Source: Ruminococcus sp.
GTDB taxonomy: Bacteria; Bacillota; Clostridia; Oscillospirales; Ruminococcaceae
Assembly: GCA_017534835.1 (NCBI GenBank)
Contig: JAFXVT010000001.1
Coordinates: 1 to 39,268 of the forward strand
Direction: 5' to 3'
Length of the DNA stretch: 39,268 bases
This document shows, in pieces, positions 23,684 to 31,388 of the stretch. A program made the position numbers and the translations under genes. Position 1 is the first letter of the stretch. The number at the start of each line of letters is the position of its first letter. The notes under the pieces were generated by a model. The model was not told the DNA's origin and searched no databases. It saw only the letters and a program-made list of their open reading frames with translations.

Positions 23684-23700
23684 CAGGAATATTATTCCTG
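23684..23700. promoter_or_regulatory. 17-bp palindrome between sigG and the kinase gene
   Basis: CAGGAATA-T-TATTCCTG is a perfect 8-bp inverted repeat around one base. It is 8 bases before the -35 box of the kinase promoter and could be an operator; the protein is unknown. Confidence 0.4.
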
Positions 23701-23708
23701 TTCTGCTA

Positions 23709-23737
23709 TTGACAATGCAGGCAGAATGAAGTAAAAT
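23709..23737 (+). promoter_or_regulatory. Sigma-A promoter of the pyridoxamine kinase gene
   Basis: TTGACA (23709-23714), 17-nt spacer, TAAAAT (23732-23737). Confidence 0.8.
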
Positions 23738-23768
23738 AGATATATCATTGTTCTAAGGAAGATAAGAT

Positions 23769-24599
23769 ATGAAAAGAGCTGTAACTATACAGGATATATC
23801 GTGCTTCGGGAAGTGCTCGCTGACCGTTGCTCTGCCCGTTATTTCCGCAATGGGCATCGAGACCGCTGTCATCCCGACTGCCGTGCTCTCTACGCATACA
23901 GGCGGATTTGACGGCTACACCTTCCGCGACCTTACCGGCGATATACCGCAGATAGCTTCGCACTGGGAAAAGCTCGGGCTGAGCTTCGATGCGATATACA
24001 CCGGCTACCTCGGCTCTCCGGCGCAGGTGCAGATAGTCTCGGACTTTTTCGACACCTTCGGAAGAGAGGAGAATTTCATAGTTGTAGACCCCGTAATGGG
24101 CGATGCAGGCAGGCTCTACACCGGACTCACAGAGGAGCTCGTCGGCGGTATGAGGAGCCTTTGCTCCAAAGCCGACTACATTATACCGAATATGACTGAG
24201 GCTTCGTTCCTGCTCGGGATCCCGTACAGCGGCGACGCTGACGAGGAGCGCTCGAAGGATATGCTCCGGCGTCTTGCAGAACTCGGCTGCACCTATCCCG
24301 TGCTGACCGGTGTGCGCCGCGGAAATGAGCACGGAGCCATTGCATATGACTCGGCAAAAGATGAGTTCTGCTCGGCGTTCGGTCCGCATATAGACAGACA
24401 GCTCCACGGAACAGGTGATGTCTTCGCAAGCGTGTTCACCGGTGCTGTTACGCTCGGAAAGGACCTCTCCGAGGCGCTCGGGCTGGCAGTGCGTTTCACA
24501 TCCGCCTGCATAACGGCTACACTTCCGCACGCGGACGATGTGTGGTACGGGAGCTGCTTTGAGCTCTGCCTCGGCGACCTCATAAGCTGGCTTCACTGA
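23769..24599 (+). CDS. Pyridoxamine/pyridoxal kinase (ribokinase-like)
   Basis: A 276-residue kinase of the PdxK/PdxY type, phosphorylating B6 vitamers for salvage of pyridoxal phosphate. Evidence includes QDISCFGKCSLTVALPVISA at the N-terminus, VVDPVMGDAGRLY in the middle and the anion hole HGTGDVFASVF with catalytic Asp near the C-terminus. AAGGAAG precedes ATG. It is a single-gene unit with a promoter and a downstream terminator. Whether pyridoxamine or pyridoxal is preferred cannot be told from the sequence. Confidence 0.9.
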   Translation: MKRAVTIQDISCFGKCSLTVALPVISAMGIETAVIPTAVLSTHTGGFDGYTFRDLTGDIPQIASHWEKLGLSFDAIYTGYLGSPAQVQIVSDFFDTFGREENFIVVDPVMGDAGRLYTGLTEELVGGMRSLCSKADYIIPNMTEASFLLGIPYSGDADEERSKDMLRRLAELGCTYPVLTGVRRGNEHGAIAYDSAKDEFCSAFGPHIDRQLHGTGDVFASVFTGAVTLGKDLSEALGLAVRFTSACITATLPHADDVWYGSCFELCLGDLISWLH

Positions 24600-24614
24600 T
24601 AATATATATTGACT

Positions 24615-24650
24615 AAAACGGCGTCATGCTTCGGCAAGTTTCGCCGTTTT
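24615..24650 (+). terminator. Terminator of the pyridoxamine kinase gene
   Basis: Stem AAAACGGCG/CGCCGTTTT with an 18-nt loop, followed by ATCACTTTTG. Confidence 0.6.
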
Positions 24651-24664
24651 ATCACTTTTGCCTA

Positions 24665-24693
24665 TTGACATTTCACGGCGTATAGGATAAAAT
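24665..24693 (+). promoter_or_regulatory. Sigma-A promoter of the Pro/Gly/Thr-rich protein gene
   Basis: TTGACA (24665-24670), 17-nt spacer, TAAAAT (24688-24693). Confidence 0.8.
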
Positions 24694-24746
24694 AGTATAA
24701 GCAAAATATATCTGTATAAGCATTTTTCTGGAGTGTGTTGAATATA

Positions 24747-25400
24747 ATGAGCGCAATTAAAGGTTTTTTTGACAGTCTGAAAAAGTCGACGAAGGTCACC
24801 ATCCTTTCGTGCGGAAGCTTCGTTGTTCTTACGATGCTGATACTCGCATTCTTTATGATGTTCCCCATCACTCCTTCTGAGAGAGTTATGGATAACATCG
24901 GACGTGAGAATGTCTCGCATGGTGACGGACAGGAGTCCGTTCAGAGCGGAGTTCCCGGTGTTGAGACCACAGTTTCGACCACCAAGGCTACAAAGGCAGT
25001 TACGACTTCGAGAGTGACTTCCACACGTTCACGGACAAGCTTCACTATCACGATAACTACCGGCTCAGGCTTTATGTGGAACGGACGTATCCCGACAGGT
25101 GGTATACCCGGCGGAAATGAGACGACAACTACTGCGGCTGAACCGTATTCACCCTATGAGGACCCGACAGGCGGCAATAATGAGCAGGGCGTTCCCGGAA
25201 CTACAGGTGTTGTTCCCGGCATCGTCGTCGAACCGACGACCGGCGGGACCAATGTTGAGCCCGTTACCGGCGGTAATACCGATCCCGGTCCCGGAACAGG
25301 CGGCGAGCCTGAGATACCGACACCTACCGTAACTCCCGGAAACGGCGGAGGAGCTGCCGGCGGAGGAAGCTCCGGAGGCGGAGACGCAGGAACATGGTAA
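24747..25400 (+). CDS. Single-pass membrane protein with Thr/Pro/Gly-rich exterior
   Basis: A 217-residue protein not assigned to a family. It has a short cytoplasmic start, one membrane helix (about 18-38, TILSCGSFVVLTMLILAF), a Thr/Ser-rich part and a long Pro/Gly/Thr-rich tail ending GGGSSGGGDAGTW. The composition suggests an unstructured extracellular stalk. The start is uncertain: GGAG lies 12 nt before ATG 24747 and 4 nt before an in-frame TTG at 24738. A terminator-like hairpin separates it from the next gene. Confidence 0.65.
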   Translation: MSAIKGFFDSLKKSTKVTILSCGSFVVLTMLILAFFMMFPITPSERVMDNIGRENVSHGDGQESVQSGVPGVETTVSTTKATKAVTTSRVTSTRSRTSFTITITTGSGFMWNGRIPTGGIPGGNETTTTAAEPYSPYEDPTGGNNEQGVPGTTGVVPGIVVEPTTGGTNVEPVTGGNTDPGPGTGGEPEIPTPTVTPGNGGGAAGGGSSGGGDAGTW

Positions 25401-25405
25401 AATCA

Positions 25406-25450
25406 AAAGCTGACCCGAAACGATGCGTTGAAGGTCAGCTTTTATATTTA
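25406..25450 (+). terminator. Terminator or attenuator between the membrane protein and the ART-like gene
   Basis: Stem AAAGCTGACC/GGTCAGCTTT (25406-25442) followed by TATATTTA. No promoter is seen between it and the next gene at 25462, so that gene probably depends on read-through. Confidence 0.65.
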
Positions 25451-25461
25451 AGGAGGTTTTT

Positions 25462-26238
25462 ATGTCAGGACTCAGTGAAAGAGAAAAAGCTGCTCTGCGG
25501 TATTATATCGGCGATGTTTCGGGCAGCGATCCGTTCTGGAGCGATCCGAAGGCTTACGTTGTGCTGAACGCGCTGTTTTTTCCCGGTATCGCGACTGAGA
25601 GAGCACGTGCTGCCGAGGGCAAGCGGCTGAATCCGGCGATACTTGATGATACGGACAGGTTCACGGAGCTGTTTTCGGCTCTGTTTTTGGCGTTCCGGCA
25701 TTCGGCAGCGGAAACGGAGAGACACTCGTTCCGCGTCGAGAGGGAGTCTGACTTTCAGCTGTGTCAGGCTGCCGGGGCTGCACTTTCCTTTACATCGACC
25801 TCGAAAGCCGGCTTCCTCAGCGAATACCGCGACAGGCTCGGGATAGCATTGATGAGGTTCACGCTCCCTGTCGGAACGTTGTGCATAGACGTCGCAGAAG
25901 CGCTCGATTTTTACGCAAAGCCGGAGGAGGCTGAAATACTTATTCCGCCGTTTTCAGAGCTGAGCATTACCGCACTTCCGCTCACTGACAGCGAGATGCT
26001 CATCCTCGATTCGGCAGGAGCTCCGCCGGTTCGTTCGTGCGAGGTGAAGGTCGGAGGTATCAGACGGGCAGGGGAGACAGTAAAGCTGCCTGACGGCGGT
26101 GCAAAGGCGGGACAGCGTGTGTTTGCCGCTCTCAATGAAGGAAAAGAGCCGGCGAAGGAGGATACAGTACTTTTCAGTGAATGGAAAAGGGCATATACCA
26201 TCCGGCTAAACAGGCTCTTCACAGAGCTGCTCAGCTGA
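25462..26238 (+). CDS. Probable R-S-E type ADP-ribosyltransferase fold protein
   Basis: A 258-residue soluble protein with no signal peptide. The middle part shows the order of motifs used by C2/C3-like ADP-ribosyltransferases: an Arg on a strand (SFRVER, Arg91), a strand ending in STS (LSFTSTSK, Ser112-Ser114), then DVAEALDF and an E-x-E on the last strand (KPEEAEILIPP, Glu156 and Glu158) followed by FSEL. These families move ADP-ribose from NAD to a protein or other target. Here the Arg is not in the usual YRG context, so activity is not certain. AAGGAGG precedes ATG. The gene follows a terminator-like hairpin. Recognition is by eye. Confidence 0.55.
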   Translation: MSGLSEREKAALRYYIGDVSGSDPFWSDPKAYVVLNALFFPGIATERARAAEGKRLNPAILDDTDRFTELFSALFLAFRHSAAETERHSFRVERESDFQLCQAAGAALSFTSTSKAGFLSEYRDRLGIALMRFTLPVGTLCIDVAEALDFYAKPEEAEILIPPFSELSITALPLTDSEMLILDSAGAPPVRSCEVKVGGIRRAGETVKLPDGGAKAGQRVFAALNEGKEPAKEDTVLFSEWKRAYTIRLNRLFTELLS

Positions 26239-26297
26239 CTTCTGCTCAAGAAAATGCTATATTTATCAAAAAAATGGTATCTATCCGTTAAAGAAAC

Positions 26298-26306
26298 TGC
26301 TATAAT
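26298..26306 (+). promoter_or_regulatory. Extended -10 promoter of the GH5 gene
   Basis: TGCTATAAT (26298-26306), an extended -10 box. The expected -35 position has no good match. Confidence 0.5.
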
Positions 26307-26332
26307 TTAGAAAAAATGACGGAGGTACCATT

Positions 26333-27286
26333 ATGCTGAAGGACAAGGGCTTTTACAGAGGAATAAATTTCGGAGGCTGGCTTTCACAGTGCAGCTACGA
26401 GAAGGAGCATCTCGACAGTTTCATCACCGAGCAGGATTTTGCTGCCGTTTCCGCATGGGGTATCGACCATGTTCGTATCCCGTTCGATTATAACATCATC
26501 GAGAAGGATCACGGCGAATTCATCGAGGAGGGCTTCGCATATCTCGATATGGCTGTGGAGATGTGCAAAAAATACGGACTGAATCTGCTCCTCGACCTTC
26601 ACAAGACTGCCGGTTTTTCGTTCGATTACTATGCCGAGAACGAGAGCGGATTCTTTGAAAGCGAGAAGTATCAGCAGCGCTTCATCAGGCTCTGGGAAGA
26701 GCTTGCGCAGAGATACGGAAAATACCACGGATTTGTAGCGTTCGAGCTGCTCAACGAGGTAACGGACAAGTCGTATATAGATACGTGGAACGACATCGTC
26801 CGCCGCTGTGTACCTGCTATCAGGAAGTATGCTCCGGATACTCTCATTTTCGTCGGAAGCTATCACAATAATGCTGCTGATACCGTTCAGTTCCTCGATG
26901 CGCCGTTCGATGACAGGATAGTGTATAATATGCACTGCTACGAGCCGCTGAAGTTCACTCATCAGGGCGCTTACTGGACAAATGACATCGTTCCCGAGGA
27001 GCGTATCCCATTCGAGGAGAGCGGCTGCGATGAGGCTTATTTCGAGAAGCTGTTCTCAACTGCCATTGCAAAGGCAGAGCAGTACGGTGCTGACCTTTAC
27101 TGCGGTGAATACGGCGTTATCGACGTCGTGCCTGCCGCTGACACACTGAAATGGTACCGCACGATAAACTCGGTATTTGAAAAGCACGGCATCGGCAGAA
27201 GTGCATGGGCGTACAAAAAAATGGACTTCGGCATCACAGACGAGCGCCTCGGCGACGTTCGTGATGAGCTGCTGAAGCTTCTGTAA
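26333..27286 (+). CDS. Glycoside hydrolase family 5 enzyme, intracellular
   Basis: A 317-residue GH5 (cellulase A-type) TIM barrel. GINFGGWLS starts the first strand, HVRIPFDY the third, LLLDLHK the fourth, FELLNEV holds the acid/base Glu142 and YCGEYGV the nucleophile Glu259; the late Trp in SAWAYK is also typical. There is no signal peptide, dockerin or carbohydrate-binding module, so it probably acts on imported beta-oligosaccharides. GGAGG precedes ATG. It is a single gene with a strong terminator. Confidence 0.92.
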   Translation: MLKDKGFYRGINFGGWLSQCSYEKEHLDSFITEQDFAAVSAWGIDHVRIPFDYNIIEKDHGEFIEEGFAYLDMAVEMCKKYGLNLLLDLHKTAGFSFDYYAENESGFFESEKYQQRFIRLWEELAQRYGKYHGFVAFELLNEVTDKSYIDTWNDIVRRCVPAIRKYAPDTLIFVGSYHNNAADTVQFLDAPFDDRIVYNMHCYEPLKFTHQGAYWTNDIVPEERIPFEESGCDEAYFEKLFSTAIAKAEQYGADLYCGEYGVIDVVPAADTLKWYRTINSVFEKHGIGRSAWAYKKMDFGITDERLGDVRDELLKLL

Positions 27287-27332
27287 AAAAATGCGGATAA
27301 CGAGAGGAGTGCCACTCGTTATCCGCTTTTTT
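27287..27332. terminator. Bidirectional terminator between GH5 and LCP genes
   Basis: Stem GCGGATAACGAG/CTCGTTATCCGC (27293-27325) with seven T on the plus side and A-run on the other, serving both convergent genes. Confidence 0.92.
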
Positions 27333-28801
27333 TATTCTCTTGAAAAGACCGTATCCCGGAGGACGTTGTAATTTGAATCGAGGTCGACTATCAGTGCGTC
27401 GCCGCTCGGTGTACTTTCGCCGTAGTACGAGCCGTCTACCGGTATCTGGAGCGGTACACGCTCGTAGCTGAGCAGCATCGGTGCACGGAGCGAGAGCAGA
27501 TAGAGCTCGCTTGTCTCCATATTCGTCGATACGTCGGGGAGAACATTCGATGCGAGGTTCTTCATCATTATCGGGCTGAACGACTTCATCTTGTTCATCA
27601 CAAGGTCTACAACACGCCGCTGACGCTCTGTTCGCTCAAAGTCGGCATTTCCGATGTGTCTGATACGCGCGTAGGCGAGAGCCTGCTTGCCGATGAGGTG
27701 GACGTTCTTGCCGCCTCCGCTGAGGAGGTCATCGGTAACGTTATCGCCCATTATCTGATTCACCTCTGCCTGAAGGATGACGTTTATCTCGCCAGCTTCA
27801 GCGTCGGAGAGGTCAACATCTATACCGCCGACGGAATCGACGATGCTTGCGAAAGAGAGGAAGTTTATTGATACGTAATCATCTATCTTCACGCCGAAAT
27901 TGTGCTCGATAGTGTCCATAAGGAGCTCAGCGCCGCCGTAGGAGTAGGAGGCATTGAGCTTGTCCCAGCCGTAGCCGGGTATCTCGACGTAGCTGTCGCG
28001 CATAAACGATGTAACGTGTATCTTCTTTGTAGAGCTGTTTATCGAGACGAGCATCATCGTATCTGAGCGTCCGCGCTCATCGAGCGATCTGCCGTCTGTT
28101 CCGATGAGGAGCACGCTTGTAACGTAGCTGCGGTCAATGGCTCCGGAGGTGCGTTCGCGGTTCCCGGTGGGAACGTAGTTGAGCTTCTTTATGAGCGAGA
28201 GCGACGTACAGGAATACATTCCGAACAGAAGCAGCAAAAGAATGAGCAGAGTGGTGATCAGCCGGCGGAAAAATGCGCTTATCCCGCCTTTTTTTCTCTT
28301 CTTTTTCGGCTTTTGCTGCGGAGCAGGTGCAGGAGCTTGGCGGCGCTTTTTCGGAGCCGTAGCTCTTTCGGGACGGTTGACCGGCTGCGGCTGTTGATGG
28401 TATTGACCCTGCGGCTGTTCCTGATACTGCTGCTGGTAATACTGCTGCTGCGGCTGTTCCTGATACGGCTGCTGGTAATACTGCTGCTGCGGCTGCCCCT
28501 GATACGGCTGCTGGTAATACTGCTGCTGCGGCTGTTCCTGATACGGCTGCTGGTAATTCTGCTGCTGCGGCTGTCCCTGATATGGCTGCTGGTAATACTG
28601 CTGCTGCGGCTGTCCCTGATACGGCTGCTGGTAATACTGCTGCTGCGGCTGTTCCTGATACGGCTGCTGGTAATTCTGCGGCTGCTGCTGGTACTTTTCA
28701 CGGTATTGCTGACGAGCTTCCGGCGGTATCATGGTCGTGCGTGTGTTCTGATCGTCGTTCTGTTTGTGGACGGGGCGTCCGTTTCTGTATTTCTCGGACA
28801 T
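27332..28801 (-). CDS. LytR-CpsA-Psr (LCP) family glycopolymer ligase with Gln-rich repeats
   Basis: A 489-residue protein. Its N-terminal cytoplasmic part has seven tandem 13-residue repeats of the kind YYQQPYQGQPQQQ (about 43-133), then a Lys-rich patch, one membrane helix (about 187-206) and the LCP domain (about 230-400). LCP signatures are VLLIGTDGR, RSDTMMLVSI, TSFMRDSYVEIP and KLNASYSYGG. LCP enzymes attach polymers such as teichoic acid or capsule to peptidoglycan. AAAGGAG precedes ATG 28801. It is last in the rlmB unit. The Gln-rich cytoplasmic tail is unusual for the family. Confidence 0.92.
   Translation of the reverse strand: MSEKYRNGRPVHKQNDDQNTRTTMIPPEARQQYREKYQQQPQNYQQPYQEQPQQQYYQQPYQGQPQQQYYQQPYQGQPQQQNYQQPYQEQPQQQYYQQPYQGQPQQQYYQQPYQEQPQQQYYQQQYQEQPQGQYHQQPQPVNRPERATAPKKRRQAPAPAPQQKPKKKRKKGGISAFFRRLITTLLILLLLLFGMYSCTSLSLIKKLNYVPTGNRERTSGAIDRSYVTSVLLIGTDGRSLDERGRSDTMMLVSINSSTKKIHVTSFMRDSYVEIPGYGWDKLNASYSYGGAELLMDTIEHNFGVKIDDYVSINFLSFASIVDSVGGIDVDLSDAEAGEINVILQAEVNQIMGDNVTDDLLSGGGKNVHLIGKQALAYARIRHIGNADFERTERQRRVVDLVMNKMKSFSPIMMKNLASNVLPDVSTNMETSELYLLSLRAPMLLSYERVPLQIPVDGSYYGESTPSGDALIVDLDSNYNVLRDTVFSRE
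28430..28690 (-). repeat. 39-bp tandem repeat inside the LCP gene
   Basis: About seven direct copies of a 39-bp unit (starts at 28430, 28469, 28508, 28547, 28586, 28625 and 28664), encoding the 13-residue Gln-rich unit. Copies are nearly identical, so copy number may vary among strains without frameshift. Confidence 0.9.
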
Positions 28802-28830
28802 AATGTCGCTCCTTTTCTGATATATGATTC

Positions 28831-28852
28831 GGGCGCACACTCCGGTGCGCCC
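28831..28852. other. Intercistronic GC-rich hairpin
   Basis: Perfect inverted repeat GGGCGCAC/GTGCGCCC with a 6-nt loop, between the pseudo-ATPase stop and the LCP start. It has no T-run, so it is more likely an RNA-stability or processing hairpin than a terminator. Confidence 0.6.
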
Positions 28853-28858
28853 TGATGG

Positions 28859-31378
28859 TTATAGCTTCTTTCTGTTTACTGCGAGGTATGTGAGTCCCGT
28901 AACAATGAGGTTGTAAACGATCATTGCCGTGGCTGACATATAAACATAGTCAAATTCAAATGCCTTTGAGAGTATCAGCAGCATTGAGAGTGCGAGTCCG
29001 AGCAGGATAGAAGCGGTCTGGAAGATGAGTCCGAGCGTTGTTGAGGCGTGAACTATCTTGATGCCGAGTATCAGCTGTGCGAACGAGGAGAATTTACCTG
29101 TGCACGCCATTGATGCGCTCATACGGACAACGTGCTTCGTTTCTGCGTCGAAGTCCTCATAGAGCTTCTTCGGGATAACACGTATCATATCCTTAGGGAT
29201 ACCGTAGTGCGATGCGATACTTTCCTGAGTTATGAAGTGATCCTCGCTCTTGACGATGAGGCATATCTTCTTCTTGATGAGCTTTTCTGCCCATTTCTTG
29301 ACGTTCCTGTCGGGGACGATGTCGACTACGAACATCGCAGCGAGGTTGCCGGAGATCGAAAGATACAGCGGCTCGTATCCGGCAGACTGCTCGGATTCCT
29401 GAGCCTTTGTCGGCAGCCCCTCGATGTTGTGGGCTTCCATAAGCTCGCGGCTGCCGAGGAGTATGCGGCGGTTGTTGATCCAGCCGCTCATACCGCTTCC
29501 TTCCTCAGCCGAGAAGTTCTCGATGTTGTAGAGAAGTGTTTCCCTTCCGGAAATAACGTCCGCAAAGAGCTGCTGGAGCACACTTCCGGAGTAGTGGGTA
29601 AGGCTTGCTGCATCGAGCAGTGCCTCGTCTATCTTTGTGTTGGAGAATACCTTGATACCGCCGAGCCTTATCGTATTCTCGGGGAAGAGCAGGCTACTCT
29701 CGACGAGAAGCGAGTTTGCATCGTAGAGGTCATCTACGCTCTGGTAGCCGAGAAGGATACCTTTGTTTTTCAGCGTTGTTGTGGAAATGTTTTCGAGCGG
29801 TATATTCGCCACGAACGGAAGTCCTATACAAGAGCACGCACATATGAGCATACTGAAGATGGAAAAGCCGAATGCGAGCGAATCAGCTGACAGGAACGAG
29901 CCTGTGCGGAAGAATGTGAGCGCTATCGAAACTGCCGCTGAGAATATGAGACAGAGCGGAACTGATTTGCGGCAGAACGAGTCGGTAATGTCCGCCGAGT
30001 AGGAATATCTCAGGAAATCGGTGAGAAAGTCGGTCGGACGCATCGCTGCGAGTATCGGGAAATCCCCGAGAGTTCCGCGTGTAAGGCGCTCTGCACGCTC
30101 CTCGTCTCGGACGTAAACGACGGCGTGACGGTCGAAGTTCTGTGATACGAACTTGAAATTGCGCTGTGCCCTTTTGAGTATGAGCAGCTTTCCCACCGCA
30201 TTGAACAGCATTGCAAGTATCGCGACGGGCATATAAATATGTATCGTTTCCTGCCGAGCCATATCCTGCCGCATAAATGCTGTCAGAAGTGCGACAAGGC
30301 AGGAGAGCGAGGTGACTGCGGTGAGCGAATCGCTGTCCGGCTTGAATGTGAACAGGTTCTTCACGCCCTTTGTGATGACAGGAAGTGAATAGAACATCGC
30401 AAGCAGTCCGAGCACAAGATGTGCGATCAGGAACGTGCTGATGTGTGAGATATGCAGGAAGCTGAGTATCGGCAGGTCGAAGCGGCTGCACATCGTCATA
30501 TACAGGCTCAGGAACGAAGTCAGTGCGAGAACAGTGACTCTTGTTGAGATTATCTCGCGAAGCTCGTAGATGTCGCGTCCGACGTCCTGAACATCGCCGT
30601 AGTAGTTGAAATCGACGATACGCTTTGTGCGCTCAGCCTTCGCCTTCATACGTGTTATCTCTTCCGTGTCCTGCGTGATGTGGACATCGAGCTGAGATGC
30701 GTCTATCTCCTGTGTTTCGCTGAGGTTGAGGCTCGTTACCTCAGCTCTCGGAGCCGGCGTCACAGGCTTTGCAGCCTCGACTGCGTCGGGCGAGGGGACT
30801 ATATCGGTTATGTATTTCCTGCCGTCGGGAGAGTTGAATTCATCAAGTATCTCTCGCCTCGAGCGTTTTTTCTTCTTGAATTCCGGCGGAGTGTACATAT
30901 ACTCGCCTTCGGGAGTCTCTTTTGAGTATGTATAGCCGGTCTTGTTCTTCTGACCGCGTTTTTTCTTTTTATTCTGTCTTTCAGCCTCGCGCGCTCGTGT
31001 GGAATTCGCCATACGCCTTATCATCGGGGCGCCGCCAGCCTGAGGAGTATCGTCCTCGGCGGCGTAGGAATTCACGGGAGTCTCAGCCTTGACCTCAAGT
31101 CCGTCGTTTCCGGCGAAGCCTGTCCTTTTTCGTGAAATGGTCTCGGGCTTGTATTCGTCGGCAGAGGGCTTCCTTTCGGCGGGTTCATCGAACAGCTCGC
31201 GTCTCTCGTGCGAGACGGGCTGAGGCTTTGGCGGCGGAGGTTCCTTTGTGGGATCCGGCAGAGTGGAGTTTATGACCTTCTGAGCGTCCACACGGTCAAC
31301 GTGCGGAGCGCGCGAATCCTCTGGACTGTGAGAATACTCATCGAGTATCTCTTCAAGTGAAAGTTTCTGATCCGGCAT
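28859..31378 (-). CDS. P-type-ATPase-like membrane protein lacking catalytic motifs
   Basis: An 839-residue protein. Residues 1 to about 265 are charged and probably unstructured (starting LSLEEILDEYSH, with a lysine cluster at 137-146). The rest follows a P1B-type ATPase layout: helices about 281-402, a small domain (403-470), helices 473-526 and then a large cytoplasmic part and two or three final helices. IPLENISTTTLKNKGILL and GSGMSGWINNRRILLGSREL match P-type segments around the core. But DKTGT is replaced by ESSLL (Glu560), TGES and GDGxND are absent. It is therefore probably an inactive transporter-fold protein with another role. AAGGAGG precedes ATG 31378, 10 nt after rlmB. Confidence 0.75.
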   Translation of the reverse strand: MPDQKLSLEEILDEYSHSPEDSRAPHVDRVDAQKVINSTLPDPTKEPPPPKPQPVSHERRELFDEPAERKPSADEYKPETISRKRTGFAGNDGLEVKAETPVNSYAAEDDTPQAGGAPMIRRMANSTRAREAERQNKKKKRGQKNKTGYTYSKETPEGEYMYTPPEFKKKKRSRREILDEFNSPDGRKYITDIVPSPDAVEAAKPVTPAPRAEVTSLNLSETQEIDASQLDVHITQDTEEITRMKAKAERTKRIVDFNYYGDVQDVGRDIYELREIISTRVTVLALTSFLSLYMTMCSRFDLPILSFLHISHISTFLIAHLVLGLLAMFYSLPVITKGVKNLFTFKPDSDSLTAVTSLSCLVALLTAFMRQDMARQETIHIYMPVAILAMLFNAVGKLLILKRAQRNFKFVSQNFDRHAVVYVRDEERAERLTRGTLGDFPILAAMRPTDFLTDFLRYSYSADITDSFCRKSVPLCLIFSAAVSIALTFFRTGSFLSADSLAFGFSIFSMLICACSCIGLPFVANIPLENISTTTLKNKGILLGYQSVDDLYDANSLLVESSLLFPENTIRLGGIKVFSNTKIDEALLDAASLTHYSGSVLQQLFADVISGRETLLYNIENFSAEEGSGMSGWINNRRILLGSRELMEAHNIEGLPTKAQESEQSAGYEPLYLSISGNLAAMFVVDIVPDRNVKKWAEKLIKKKICLIVKSEDHFITQESIASHYGIPKDMIRVIPKKLYEDFDAETKHVVRMSASMACTGKFSSFAQLILGIKIVHASTTLGLIFQTASILLGLALSMLLILSKAFEFDYVYMSATAMIVYNLIVTGLTYLAVNRKKL

Positions 31379-31388
31379 AATGACCTCC

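Noticed and set aside
23745-24596. Minus-strand open frame of 283 codons
   Set aside because: It is antisense to the pyridoxamine kinase gene, which has promoter, ribosome-binding site and motifs.
28430-28690. CRISPR array
   Set aside because: The units are directly joined, in frame and encode protein repeats, with no unique spacers.
28313-28855. Plus-strand Leu/Arg-rich open frame
   Set aside because: It is produced by the 39-bp repeat of the LCP gene read on the other strand.
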